From: DATKJS01 sp964551995
Lineage (GTDB): Bacteria; Acidobacteriota; Aminicenantia; Aminicenantales; Saccharicenantaceae
DNA: 64,000 nt
NCBI GenBank assembly: GCA_964551995.1
Contig: CAZKFD010000011.1
Coordinates: 62,001 to 126,000, forward strand
Direction of reading: 5' to 3'
In this document: one piece after another, positions 35,521 to 43,569 of the stretch
Numbering within the stretch: position 1 is the first letter of the stretch
Layout: every line of letters begins with the position of its first letter
Position numbers and translations under genes: made by a program
Notes under the pieces: generated by a model
Told to the model about the DNA's origin: nothing
The model's input: only the letters and a program-made list of their open reading frames with translations
Database searches by the model: none

Positions 35521-35883
35521 TCACTTTATGATTTTGATGAACGTGGCCTCGTTGACGCCTTCGGCCGTTGTCGTGTAGCGCACCCGGACCTCTTCGCCTT
35601 TGACAACCTTGTCCAGGGTCAATGGTTTCCCTTTCGCGTCGTAGATCGTGGTCGTGGGCTTGACTAGGAACATCAGTTTGGCGTTGGTTTTGTTGATGAC
35701 CGTGATCTCGGATTTCGTCGCCGCGTCCGCGTCCGCCAGCGTCACCGCATCGACGGTCCCGACGACGCCCTTCGTCGGGACGTGGGGCGGCTTCGGCGCC
35801 GGGTTGGACTGCTGGCTGAAGCCCAGGAATGCAAATCCCGCCACGAACAGGATTGATGCCAGAGTCACGGCAAACTTTCTCAT
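35521..35883 (-). CDS. Small secreted protein, DUF5666-like
   Basis: 120 residues from ATG 35883 (GGAGGCGAAG upstream), with signal peptide MRKFAVTLASILFVAGFAFLGFS. The mature part is a small beta fold: GVVGTVDAVTLADADAATKSEITVIN, FLVKPTTTIYDAKGKPLTLDKVVKGEEVRVRY and EATFIKI. That pattern resembles OB-fold-like DUF5666 proteins. It lies downstream of the kinase gene of the next operon but is separated by an OmpR-type direct repeat, so it may be a regulated target of that system. Function unknown. Confidence 0.7.
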   Translation of the reverse strand: MRKFAVTLASILFVAGFAFLGFSQQSNPAPKPPHVPTKGVVGTVDAVTLADADAATKSEITVINKTNAKLMFLVKPTTTIYDAKGKPLTLDKVVKGEEVRVRYTTTAEGVNEATFIKIIK

Positions 35884-36006
35884 CTTCGCCTCCCGCACGG
35901 ATTCGCTCTCCATTCCTGTCGGTGACGTCTCGCGCCTCCACCGCTCCCTCGGTTCTCACCTCCCCAGATTTCCGCGCCCATCATACGCCGGAGCGCGTTA
36001 CAGGCC

Positions 36007-36025
36007 GATTAAAATAAGATTAAAA
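36007..36025 (-). promoter_or_regulatory. OmpR/PhoB-type direct repeat upstream of the small secreted gene
   Basis: GATTAAAA occurs at 36007-36014 and again at 36018-36025, an 11-bp period (one helical turn), in an AT-rich island within GC-rich DNA. On the minus strand this reads TTTTAATC twice, upstream of the gene starting at 35883 and downstream of the kinase stop. Confidence 0.5.
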
Positions 36026-36100
36026 AATTCTCATCTTTCGGCATCGACGGCCGGAGAGAGGCGAACCGGGCGGGGCGCCCGGCCGGAGACGAGCTGCCGG

Positions 36101-37582
36101 TCAATGGGAGGAGGGAAGGTGGACGGTGAAAGCCGTCCCTTTTCCGACCCGGGTGGAGACCTCGATTCTCCCCCCGTGGGCTTCCGCGATGGCTTTGGCG
36201 ATGGTCAGGCCCAGACCGAATCCCGCCGGCCCACGCTTTCTCTCGGCCCGGTAGAAGCGGTCGAAGATATGGGGCAGGTCCCGGTCGGAGATCCCCGGCC
36301 CCGTGTCGCCGATAGTGATCTTGGCGCCGCCGGCGTCCCGGCCGACGGTGGCGGTCACGGTGCCACCCGGGGGAGTGTATTTCAGGGCGTTATCCAGCAG
36401 GTTCAGGAACAGCTGCTTGAGCCGGGACCTGTCGGCGCGGACGATGATCCCCTCGGGGGCCGTGATCCCGAGGCCGATGCTCTTCTGCTCCGCCGAGACC
36501 GTGAGGTCGGCCCCGATCTCGCCAACGAGCTGCCCGACGTCGACCGAGCTCTTGTCGAGCGTCATGGTGTTACTGTCGTAGCGGGCCGCCGTCAGCAGGT
36601 TTTCGGAGAGAGTCGCCATCCTGTCGACCTCCTCGAGGCCGCTGCGCAGGATCTCCTCGTACTCCTCGGGCGAGCGGCTCTTCATGAGCGCCACTTCGAT
36701 CTCGCCCTTGAGGACCGAGAGCGGCGTCCGGAGCTCGTGGGACAGGTCCTCGACGAACTGGCGCTGGCTCGAGAACGAACGTTCGAGCCGGTCGAGCATG
36801 CCGTTGAACGTCTCGGCCAGCCTGCGGATCTCATCTTCCGCCGCCGTTTTCGGCAGGCCGATGCGGGCCTTGAGGTTCTCGGCCGTGATGCCCCGGATCG
36901 TGTTGATCATCCGGTCGACCGGATTCAGGGTGATCTTGGCGAGAAAGACGCCGACGAGCCCACTGGCGACCATGAGGGCGGGGAAGAGCAGGAACAGCAA
37001 GAGCTTCAAGTGGTTGAGGGTTGCGGAAAGCGACGTCAGCGGCGAGATCACCTGGATGGCGTAGGCCGGCCGCCCGTCTTCCAGGGCCAGCAAGGAGAAG
37101 GCCCTCAGCTTGACGCTCCGGCCGGGAACTGTCTCAGCGGACATGTCCGTCAAGCGGCCCGCCGGGCCCAGGCTCGAGACCGGCTCCCTGAGCGGGACGT
37201 CCCCGGCCGACGGAATCTTGCGGGAGGATGCAATCAGGGCCCCGTCGGCGTCCAGGATCCGGACGTCGATATTCAGCAGCACGGGATCGTCGATCTTCTC
37301 GAGCAGCCAGCGCTGGACGATCCGGTTGAAGTTCAGGTTGTGGATCTTGGTCAGGCCGGCGGGAGGCACGCCGGCCCGCACGGCGTCCGCCTTCTCGGCC
37401 TCCCAGAAGGCGTTGATGGAATCCCGGATCCCGCTGGCCTTGGAGGAGAGGAGGTCATTGATGTCGTCCTGAAGGTTCTGGTTAACGTAGTGATAGAGCA
37501 CGGTGCCGAACACCACAAAGGTCAATGACAGCACGGCCAGATACCAGAGGACGATCCGCGTGCGGAGCGAGGTCAGCGCCAT
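36101..37582 (-). CDS. Two-component sensor histidine kinase
   Basis: 493 residues: TM1 about 10-32, a periplasmic domain of about 130 residues, TM2 about 175-200, HAMP, then the H-box QFVEDLSHELRTPLSVL and an HATPase domain with NLLDNALKYTP, DTGPGISDRD, IFDRFYRAE and GFGLGLTIAKAIAEAHGG. Architecture matches CusS-like kinases with OmpR partners. It starts 1 nt after the regulator stop, so it is cotranslated. The signal sensed cannot be read from the periplasmic domain. Confidence 0.93.
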   Translation of the reverse strand: MALTSLRTRIVLWYLAVLSLTFVVFGTVLYHYVNQNLQDDINDLLSSKASGIRDSINAFWEAEKADAVRAGVPPAGLTKIHNLNFNRIVQRWLLEKIDDPVLLNIDVRILDADGALIASSRKIPSAGDVPLREPVSSLGPAGRLTDMSAETVPGRSVKLRAFSLLALEDGRPAYAIQVISPLTSLSATLNHLKLLLFLLFPALMVASGLVGVFLAKITLNPVDRMINTIRGITAENLKARIGLPKTAAEDEIRRLAETFNGMLDRLERSFSSQRQFVEDLSHELRTPLSVLKGEIEVALMKSRSPEEYEEILRSGLEEVDRMATLSENLLTAARYDSNTMTLDKSSVDVGQLVGEIGADLTVSAEQKSIGLGITAPEGIIVRADRSRLKQLFLNLLDNALKYTPPGGTVTATVGRDAGGAKITIGDTGPGISDRDLPHIFDRFYRAERKRGPAGFGLGLTIAKAIAEAHGGRIEVSTRVGKGTAFTVHLPSSH

Positions 37583-37583
37583 A

Positions 37584-38252
37584 TCAGCCTTTCAGTGTGT
37601 AGCCGCGGCCCCGGAGCGTGCTGATGAGCGGCTTCGAGCGGTTCTGGTCGACCTTTTTCCGGAGATAATTGATGTAGACGTCGATGACGTTTGAAAAGGA
37701 GTCGAAGTTCATGTCCCAGACGTGTTCGGCGATCATCGTCCGGGTGACGACAGTGCCCTCGTTCCGCATCAGGTATTCCAGGAGGGCGAATTCCTTCGGT
37801 GTGAGGGCGACCTCCTCCCCGCCGCGGGTTACGCGATGGGTCACGACGTCCATCACGAGGTCGTCGACCTGGAGCTTCGTCGCGTCCCGGGAATCCTTCT
37901 TTCGCAAAAGAGCCCGGCAGCGGGCCAGGAACTCCTCGAAGGCGAAGGGCTTGGTCAGGTAATCGTCCGCTCCCGCGTCCAGCCCGACGACCTTGTCCCG
38001 CACCCTGTCTTTGGCCGTGAGCATGAGGATGGGGACGGCGAGGCCCTTTTCGCGCAGATTCCGGCACAGGCTCAGGCCGTCCATCTTGGGGAGCATCAGG
38101 TCGAGCACGATGAGATCGTATTTCTCCGTGGTGGCCAGGAAATACCCCTGCTCCCCGTCGTCGGCGACATCGACGCTGTAGCCTTCTTCCTTGAGACCCC
38201 GCCTGACGAAGGAAGCGATCTTGGCTTCGTCCTCGATGACAAGAACTCTCAC
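37584..38252 (-). CDS. Response regulator, OmpR/PhoB family
   Basis: 222 residues: receiver with EDE at 7-9, Asp51 in LIVLDLMLPKMDG, Lys in DDYLTKPFAFEEF, and the winged helix LTPKEFALLEYLMRNEGTVVTR with a C-terminal RGRGYTL turn. It precedes its kinase. A TATAAT on the minus strand at 38332-38327 is a likely -10, and a 13-bp perfect stem (38288-38320) would form the first part of the mRNA leader. Confidence 0.93.
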   Translation of the reverse strand: MRVLVIEDEAKIASFVRRGLKEEGYSVDVADDGEQGYFLATTEKYDLIVLDLMLPKMDGLSLCRNLREKGLAVPILMLTAKDRVRDKVVGLDAGADDYLTKPFAFEEFLARCRALLRKKDSRDATKLQVDDLVMDVVTHRVTRGGEEVALTPKEFALLEYLMRNEGTVVTRTMIAEHVWDMNFDSFSNVIDVYINYLRKKVDQNRSKPLISTLRGRGYTLKG

Positions 38253-38287
38253 CGGGAGCTTCTCCCCATACGGATCGGCTGTTTGAT

Positions 38288-38332
38288 GGCCCGGCGCGAT
38301 GTCCCGGATCGCGCCGGGCCGACCCTATTATA
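38288..38332 (-). promoter_or_regulatory. -10 box and strong leader hairpin before the response-regulator operon
   Basis: Minus strand TATAAT at 38332-38327 lies directly behind the MerR stop codon. The stretch 38308-38320 is a perfect 13-bp complement of 38288-38300 with a 7-nt loop. As RNA this could end the MerR transcript or sit at the 5' end of the regulator mRNA; no T run follows on the minus strand. Confidence 0.45.
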
Positions 38333-38334
38333 CG

Positions 38335-39084
38335 CTACTTTTTCTTCGCCGCGGCATGGGCCTTCTTGATGAAGTCCCAGACCTCGGGGCCGAACATGCG
38401 GCGGTCCTCCGGGATCGCACCCGCCGTATAGGCCTGCCCGATCCTGGCCTTGAGCCCGGGATGGTTGCCGTAGGCTTCGTCGAGCAGGTCTTGCCAACGC
38501 TTCGCCAGAGATTGGGCGGTCTGGCCAGCCGGATCGGCGCCGAGGTTCTTTTTGACCTCGGCGATGAGCGCGGCCCAGCGGCGCTCGTACTCTGCCATGG
38601 CCGCGGGGGTGTAAGCCTTACCGATCTCCTGGAACTCCCGGAGCTCCTCCTTTGTGAAGAATTTCTCCTGCCATGCCTTCTTGACGTCTTCGCCCATTTG
38701 AATGACCTCCATGATCTGAATGAGTTTTTTCCGGTTGATCCGGCCGTCCGTCTCGAGACGCTTCAGGACCTGATCGATGGCCCGGGAGGCCCGCCTGAGC
38801 CGGCCGATCTCGTCCTTCACCGCCTCGCCCTGAATCTTCAGGGACCTGACGACTTCGAAGCCCTTGAGGTCGAGCAGGTCGCGGATCCGGGCAAGGGGGA
38901 AGCGCATGAACTTCAGCGTCACGATCTGCTGGAGACGAAGGAGGTCTGCCTCGCCGTAGACGCGGTACCCGTTGGGCTTCTGGAAGCTCGGCTTGAGCAG
39001 GCCGATCTGGTCGTAGTAATGGAGTGTCCTGACCGTGACCTTCGTCAGATCGGCGAACTCCTTGACGAGATAGGTTTGTTTCAT
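38335..39084 (-). CDS. MerR-family regulator with TipAS-like domain
   Basis: 249 residues. The N-terminal MerR winged helix is clear: KVTVRTLHYYDQIGLLKPSFQKPNGYRVYGEADLLRLQQI. A long dimerisation helix spans about 80-130. The C-terminal part (FTKEELREFQEIGKAY, YERRWAALIAEVKKNLGADP, AQSLAKRWQDLL) resembles the TipAS/TipAL drug-binding domain. TipA-type regulators bind thiopeptide and other antibiotics and activate their own and efflux genes. The promoter upstream has the classic MerR layout (see operator). It sits next to an EmrA/TolC operon that it may help control. Confidence 0.9.
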   Translation of the reverse strand: MKQTYLVKEFADLTKVTVRTLHYYDQIGLLKPSFQKPNGYRVYGEADLLRLQQIVTLKFMRFPLARIRDLLDLKGFEVVRSLKIQGEAVKDEIGRLRRASRAIDQVLKRLETDGRINRKKLIQIMEVIQMGEDVKKAWQEKFFTKEELREFQEIGKAYTPAAMAEYERRWAALIAEVKKNLGADPAGQTAQSLAKRWQDLLDEAYGNHPGLKARIGQAYTAGAIPEDRRMFGPEVWDFIKKAHAAAKKK

Positions 39085-39102
39085 GCTCTTATCCCGGCCC
39101 CC

Positions 39103-39133
39103 ATTATCAACTATGACGTAACGTCAAAGTCAA
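39103..39133 (-). promoter_or_regulatory. MerR-type operator and promoter with 19-bp spacer
   Basis: Minus strand TTGACT (39133-39128) and GATAAT (39108-39103) are 19 bp apart, too long for unaided sigma70. A perfect inverted repeat TGACGT-A-ACGTCA-type element (39114-39126) lies inside the spacer. This is the diagnostic layout for DNA-distorting MerR activators and implies autoregulation of the gene starting at 39084. Confidence 0.8.
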
Positions 39134-39265
39134 GAGTTTCCGCGGCTGCCGGCGTTTCACGGCCGGAATGAGAGGGGCCGGTGTTCCGGACGATGCCTCC
39201 GCTCTCTCCCCCCGAAGGCCATTCCTCCGGAAACGGCGGCCGGGAAGCGTCCCGATGGGGGCCGG

Positions 39266-40579
39266 TCAGTCGGTCACGGGCAGGCCCGTCGCCCGGTCGA
39301 GGGCCGTCTGGCTCAGGACAAACTCGTAGAGGGCCCGGAGCTTGAGGAACTGGGCCTCGACGAAGGCGTCTTCGGTGTCCAGAAGATCCAGGTTCGTGAT
39401 GGTGCCGGCTTCGTAGCGGGCTCTGGCGAACTCCAGGGCTTTTTTGGCCTGCTCGATGTCGACCTCCACGGAGCGGAGTTTTTCTTCGCTGGCTTTCACG
39501 TCGGAAACCGCTTGCAGGACTTCGGACCGGATCAGGTCGTCGAGCTCGCGCGTCCGGTTTTTGATAGCCGTGAGCCCGGCTTCCGCTTCCGCCTTCAGGC
39601 TTCGAGTGAGGCCGCCGTCAAAGATGGGAACATCGACCTGGACGGCGGCCACGTAATCGAGCTTCCAGGTGTTGACGTTGGGGATATAGCCGTTCTTCGT
39701 TCCGCCGAGGATGTTCAGGCTGACCGAGGGCCGGTCGCGGAGACCGGCGACGCGAACCTGGAGGTCGGCCGTCCGGATCAGGTTCTGGAGGGCCCGGGCC
39801 TCCGGCCGCTTCTGCCACGCGTCCTTGATAAGCGCGTCGGGGTCGAGGGCCATCTCGCGGTAGGTGAATTCGCCGCGGAGCTTGAGCGGGGCGACGGATT
39901 CAAAGCCCATCAGGCGGCGCAGGGCAAGCTCCTGCTTTTCCATGCTGTTCTCGAGGTCGACGATCTGGTTCTGGGCCGCGACGAGCCGGACCTGCGTATT
40001 GAGCACCTCGAGCTCGGTCGCCGTTCCGATGGCCAGCTTCTTGCGGCTGATCTGGATGTGGTCGTTGAGGTCCCGGACGTGGTCGTTTTCGACGCGGATG
40101 CTCTCCTGGAGGAAGAGAATGGCGTCGAAGAGTTGGGCGGTCTCGAACGCGAGATCGCGCTTCATCAAGTCCCTGTGGTCCTCGGCCGTCGCCACTTCGG
40201 ACGTGGAAAGTCTGACCGATTCCTTGGTCCGTCCGCCGTCGTAGATCAGCTGGCGGAGGCCGGCGTGGAGGTCGAAATTATTGGCCGGGTACAGTTCGAA
40301 GGTGCCGAGGCCGGGGACGGCCAGGACTTCCAGCGGCCCGATCCGGGTGTATGAGAGGCTGCCGGCGAAGTTGGGCTTGAGGGCCGTGCGGGATTCATCG
40401 ACGCGGGCCAGGGAGACGGCCACGGAATCCGAGGCCTCCTTGAGGGCGGGGTTGTGGGCCAGCACGATCCGCACCGCATCCTCGAGGCTGAGCGAGTCGG
40501 CTTCGGATGTCTGGGGGAATGCCGACAGGGGGAGAAAAAGGACCAGAAGAATCAAAATGTTCACGCGAAGATGTCTCAT
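39266..40579 (-). CDS. TolC-like outer-membrane efflux protein
   Basis: 437 residues, signal peptide ending near ALPQTSEA (MRHLRVNILILLVLFLPLSAFPQ). Two OEP repeats: LSLEDAVRIVLAHNPALKEASDSVAVSLARVDESRTALKPNFAGSL, then RKKLAIGTATELEVLNTQVRLVAAQNQIVDLE and FARARYEAGTITNLDLLDTEDAFVEAQFLKL. It forms the outer-membrane exit duct for the EmrA-like adaptor encoded just upstream. It lacks the lipobox of the other TolC in this window, so the two efflux sets use different outer-membrane proteins. Confidence 0.92.
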   Translation of the reverse strand: MRHLRVNILILLVLFLPLSAFPQTSEADSLSLEDAVRIVLAHNPALKEASDSVAVSLARVDESRTALKPNFAGSLSYTRIGPLEVLAVPGLGTFELYPANNFDLHAGLRQLIYDGGRTKESVRLSTSEVATAEDHRDLMKRDLAFETAQLFDAILFLQESIRVENDHVRDLNDHIQISRKKLAIGTATELEVLNTQVRLVAAQNQIVDLENSMEKQELALRRLMGFESVAPLKLRGEFTYREMALDPDALIKDAWQKRPEARALQNLIRTADLQVRVAGLRDRPSVSLNILGGTKNGYIPNVNTWKLDYVAAVQVDVPIFDGGLTRSLKAEAEAGLTAIKNRTRELDDLIRSEVLQAVSDVKASEEKLRSVEVDIEQAKKALEFARARYEAGTITNLDLLDTEDAFVEAQFLKLRALYEFVLSQTALDRATGLPVTD

Positions 40580-40662
40580 CGTCGTTCACCTTTCGGTCCG
40601 TCTTGTTACGGGATTCGCCCCGGCCGCGGCCCCGGCCGGCGGCGTCCCTGAACGATCGCCGG

Positions 40663-41694
40663 CTACTTGATCCGGATCTTGATCTCGACCGACATTCCGG
40701 GGCGCAGGGGAAATTCCCTCCGAAGCTCGGGGTTCATGTCGTCCAGGTAGATCCGCAGCGGCACCCGCTGCGTAATCTTGGTGAAATTGCCCGAGGCGTT
40801 GTCGGGTGGGATGAGTGAGAACTGGGCGGCCGTGTAATCGTAGATCAAACCGACCTTCCCGGTGAAGGTCCGGCCGGGATAGGTGTCGATCGTGACCGTC
40901 GCCGGATCCTGCAGCCTGATGTGGCCGAGCTTGGTCTCTTCGAGGTTGGCCGTCACCCAGATGCGCTCGGTCTCGTAGATCGTGAAGACGGGCTGCCCGG
41001 GCTGGACGATATCCCCCTCCATCAGCCAGCGCTTCGAAACGATCCCGTCGAAAGGGGCCACGACGGTCATGTTCTGCAGCTGCGTCTCGGCGACGCCCAG
41101 CTGGGCCTTGGCCACACCGATTCGGGACACGGCGATGGCATATTCCGCCCGGGCCGCGTCCAGGGTCTGTTGGGCGTGGATATGCTGCTCCTTGGTGATG
41201 ACCGAATTCTTGTATTGCAGATCCGCCCTTTCGAAATCGTCCGAGGCCCGGTCGACGTTGACCTTGGCCAGCTCGAGGCTGTTCTCGGCCAGGCTGAGAC
41301 CGGCCCTGGCCTGCTCCACCTGGGCCCGGACGTCCGTGTCGTCGAGCTGGATCAGCAGCTGGCTCCTCTTCACCGCGCCCCCCTCGTCAACCGTCAGCCG
41401 GACGATCCGGCCGAGGACCTTGGTGCTGATCGAAACCCGGTCGGCGTCCAGGTAGGCGTCGTCCGTGGAAACGTAGTTGAGCAGGTTCTTGTACCAGTAC
41501 CAGGCCCCGAGAGCCATGGCCAGGACGAGGAGAAAGAAGGGAATGAGAACCCGCTTCTTCCGGTAGAGGGGGACATGATTGATCGCTTCGTTGTCCTCGC
41601 CGCCGTTCGGCGGCGTCGCGGCATCCGGCGGAGGATCGGCCGGCCCGGTGCTGGCCCGGCCAGCGGGCCTAGGCTCTTTCGGTCCCTGTTCCAT
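40663..41694 (-). CDS. EmrA-like membrane fusion protein (HlyD family)
   Basis: 343 residues: a Pro/acidic cytoplasmic tail, one membrane anchor (RKKRVLIPFFLLVLAMALGAWYWYK, about 50-72), then DDAYLDADRVSISTKVLGRIVRLTVDEGGAVKRSQLLIQLD (first lipoyl half), a helical hairpin, and FDGIVSKRWLMEGDIVQPGQPVFTIYE (second half), then a barrel. The VSTDDAYLDAD motif and overall form match EmrA/FarA adaptors that work with MFS (EmrB) pumps. No MFS gene is present in the operon. Its start overlaps the MarR gene by 26 nt. Confidence 0.92.
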   Translation of the reverse strand: MEQGPKEPRPAGRASTGPADPPPDAATPPNGGEDNEAINHVPLYRKKRVLIPFFLLVLAMALGAWYWYKNLLNYVSTDDAYLDADRVSISTKVLGRIVRLTVDEGGAVKRSQLLIQLDDTDVRAQVEQARAGLSLAENSLELAKVNVDRASDDFERADLQYKNSVITKEQHIHAQQTLDAARAEYAIAVSRIGVAKAQLGVAETQLQNMTVVAPFDGIVSKRWLMEGDIVQPGQPVFTIYETERIWVTANLEETKLGHIRLQDPATVTIDTYPGRTFTGKVGLIYDYTAAQFSLIPPDNASGNFTKITQRVPLRIYLDDMNPELRREFPLRPGMSVEIKIRIK

Positions 41695-42139
41695 AAGTGG
41701 ATCTCCTTCGTTCGAGGTTCGCCCGGATATGCTCCAGAAGCCGCCGCAGCAACTTTTTCTCTTCTCCCGTCAGACCCGACAGCAGCCGCCTCTCCTGGCT
41801 GCGCCAGACACGGAGAACGGGGCCCTCCAGCACCCGGCCTTTCCGCGTCGCATAAACCCGCGTCACCCGGGCGTCGTCCTTGTCGGGGCGGCGCCCGACG
41901 AGGCCGGCTTTAGCCATGCGCCGGAGCATAATGCTGACTGTGGCCTGTTCCACACCGAGCCGTTCCGCCAGCTGCCCCTGGGATAGGCTATGGCCGGCAC
42001 AAAGGTGGATGAGCAGGAGCTCCTGTCCGACGCGCAGTCCGAGCCGTCCGAGCGCCCTTTCTCCCTCCTGACGAAAGGCCTTGTGGGCCATGACGAATTC
42101 GATGCCCACGAAGCCCGCAAGTTGCTTGACGGTCGTCAT
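41669..42139 (-). CDS. MarR-family transcriptional regulator
   Basis: 156 residues with the winged-helix core GRLGLRVGQELLLIHLCAGHSLSQGQLAERLGVEQATVSIMLRRMAKAGLVGRRPDKDDARVTRVYATRKGR, the full MarR signature including the DxRxxRV-like wing (DKDDARVTRV). MarR/EmrR repressors respond to phenolic and drug-like ligands and typically control EmrAB. First gene of a MarR-EmrA-TolC operon, consistent with autorepression. The ATG at 42139 follows a leader of about 40 nt. Confidence 0.92.
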   Translation of the reverse strand: MTTVKQLAGFVGIEFVMAHKAFRQEGERALGRLGLRVGQELLLIHLCAGHSLSQGQLAERLGVEQATVSIMLRRMAKAGLVGRRPDKDDARVTRVYATRKGRVLEGPVLRVWRSQERRLLSGLTGEEKKLLRRLLEHIRANLERRRSTYGTGTERA

Positions 42140-42188
42140 GCGGGTCTGTCGCCTCCGGAGGAACAGTCAACTGATTAGACGTCAAAGC

Positions 42189-42217
42189 ATTATCGTTCGA
42201 TCGCCGCGGGCTGTCAA
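42189..42217 (-). promoter_or_regulatory. Sigma70 promoter of the MarR-EmrA-TolC operon
   Basis: Minus strand TTGACA (42217-42212), 17 bp, GATAAT (42194-42189). Just downstream, GTCAA repeats at 42181-42185 and 42166-42170 fall where a MarR operator would be expected, but a clean palindrome is not evident. Confidence 0.7.
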
Positions 42218-42255
42218 GAACGAGGAGAAATTTTTTTCCGCTGGGGCCCGGTGTT

Positions 42256-43569
42256 TCACCGCCAGCGGTAGCCCGTTGTGAACTCGAAAGCGCTGCGCGT
42301 GAGGTTCGCGTCGCTCGTCCGGGAAAACTGGAATTCGAGCCGGACGTTCCGGAAGATATACCAGGTGACCCCGGCCGCGTAGATGTTGCCCGGGGTGGGG
42401 AGCAGGTCCTGGATGGTCAGGTCCTCGAGCAGCCGGGTGCCGTGGCCGTAGCCGACCGAAATGAAGTTGTCGGTCGAAAAATACCGCCGGAGGTTGAGGA
42501 CCCAGGAAAAGGTGGCGTTTCCATTTTCGGAGCCGTAATTCAGGCGGACGTAGGGATAGTAGTTCCCCAGATAATAACCCACGGAGCCCAGGACGAGCGT
42601 CATCGGCCGGTCCACGAAGCTCATGTGCCAGACGCCGACCGACACCTCCGCCGCGGATAGGATCCCCTGATAGATTTCAATGAGCGCGGATAGCCTCGGG
42701 TAATAGACGGCTTCGGGCGAATAACTCAGGTCGATCCGGGCATAGGCTTTCGTCCAGAGCCGCGGATAGGCTTCGGCCTCGAACTGACGGTCCGTCTCGG
42801 CATAGCGGTGGGTCTGGTTGTATTTCAGGGCCATGACGCCGGTATCGCCGGGGAGGCCGAAGAGCACCGCGACCTGATCGTCCTGGAAATCCGCCCGGCC
42901 GTCGCTCCAATCGTCCACCTCGTGGCCGTAACGGACCTCGAGCCTCGGCTCCAGCCGCGGCGTCGACGACGTCAGGAAGATCTTGTAGTCGTCGTTCGCC
43001 GGGTCGAGAGCGGCGGCTTTCTCGAAGTCTTCCCGGGCCCGACCCCGGTTCCCCTGCCACTGCTCGACGAGTCCGAGATGGAAATAGGCGTCCGCGTTCC
43101 GAGGGTCGCGGGCGAGCACTTTCTGAAGGATGGTCCGGGCCTCGGCGAAGTCCCCGCGCCGCGCCGCGATGTCGGCAGTGCCGACCAGGGCCCCCTCGTT
43201 GGCCGGGTCGAATCCGAGAACCTCGCGGTACCGGGCGAGGGCGTCGGCATACCGCCCCTTCCAGGTGAGGAGCCTCGCCATGAACAGGAGGACGTCCCCG
43301 TTCCTGGGGAAGAGGGCGTTCATCCTCTCGAGCCGGGACAGGGCCTTGTCTCTTTCTCCGGAGCGGGAATAGGCCTGGACGAGAAGGAAGTTGACGTCGT
43401 AATTAGCCGGCGCCGACTCGAGGAGGTCGAGGCAGATCGTGATCGTCGCCGCGTAATCCTTCTGCTGGAGGGCGCGCTGCGCCCGGTCGTACGGACGGTT
43501 GTCGTCGGCGGCCCACAGCTGAGAAATTCCGACCAAGAGAGCCAGTGCGATCGCGGTTGTTCTTTTCAT
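42256..43569 (-). CDS. TPR plus YaiO-type outer-membrane barrel protein
   Basis: About 437 residues from ATG 43569 (signal peptide MKRTTAIALALLVGISQLWAAD). Residues 25-195 are TPR units: YDRAQRALQQKDYAATITICLDLLESAPANYDVNF, YADALARYREVLGFDPANEGAL, AYFHLGLVEQWQGNRGRAREDFEKAAALDPAND. The C-terminal half alternates Tyr/aromatic strands ending in ...FEFTTGYRWR, typical of an outer-membrane beta-barrel and matching the YaiO family. This plan resembles exopolysaccharide export proteins (PgaA-like: TPR plus porin). Its ATG overlaps the GT2 stop codon by 4 nt. Confidence 0.85.
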   Translation of the reverse strand: MKRTTAIALALLVGISQLWAADDNRPYDRAQRALQQKDYAATITICLDLLESAPANYDVNFLLVQAYSRSGERDKALSRLERMNALFPRNGDVLLFMARLLTWKGRYADALARYREVLGFDPANEGALVGTADIAARRGDFAEARTILQKVLARDPRNADAYFHLGLVEQWQGNRGRAREDFEKAAALDPANDDYKIFLTSSTPRLEPRLEVRYGHEVDDWSDGRADFQDDQVAVLFGLPGDTGVMALKYNQTHRYAETDRQFEAEAYPRLWTKAYARIDLSYSPEAVYYPRLSALIEIYQGILSAAEVSVGVWHMSFVDRPMTLVLGSVGYYLGNYYPYVRLNYGSENGNATFSWVLNLRRYFSTDNFISVGYGHGTRLLEDLTIQDLLPTPGNIYAAGVTWYIFRNVRLEFQFSRTSDANLTRSAFEFTTGYRWR

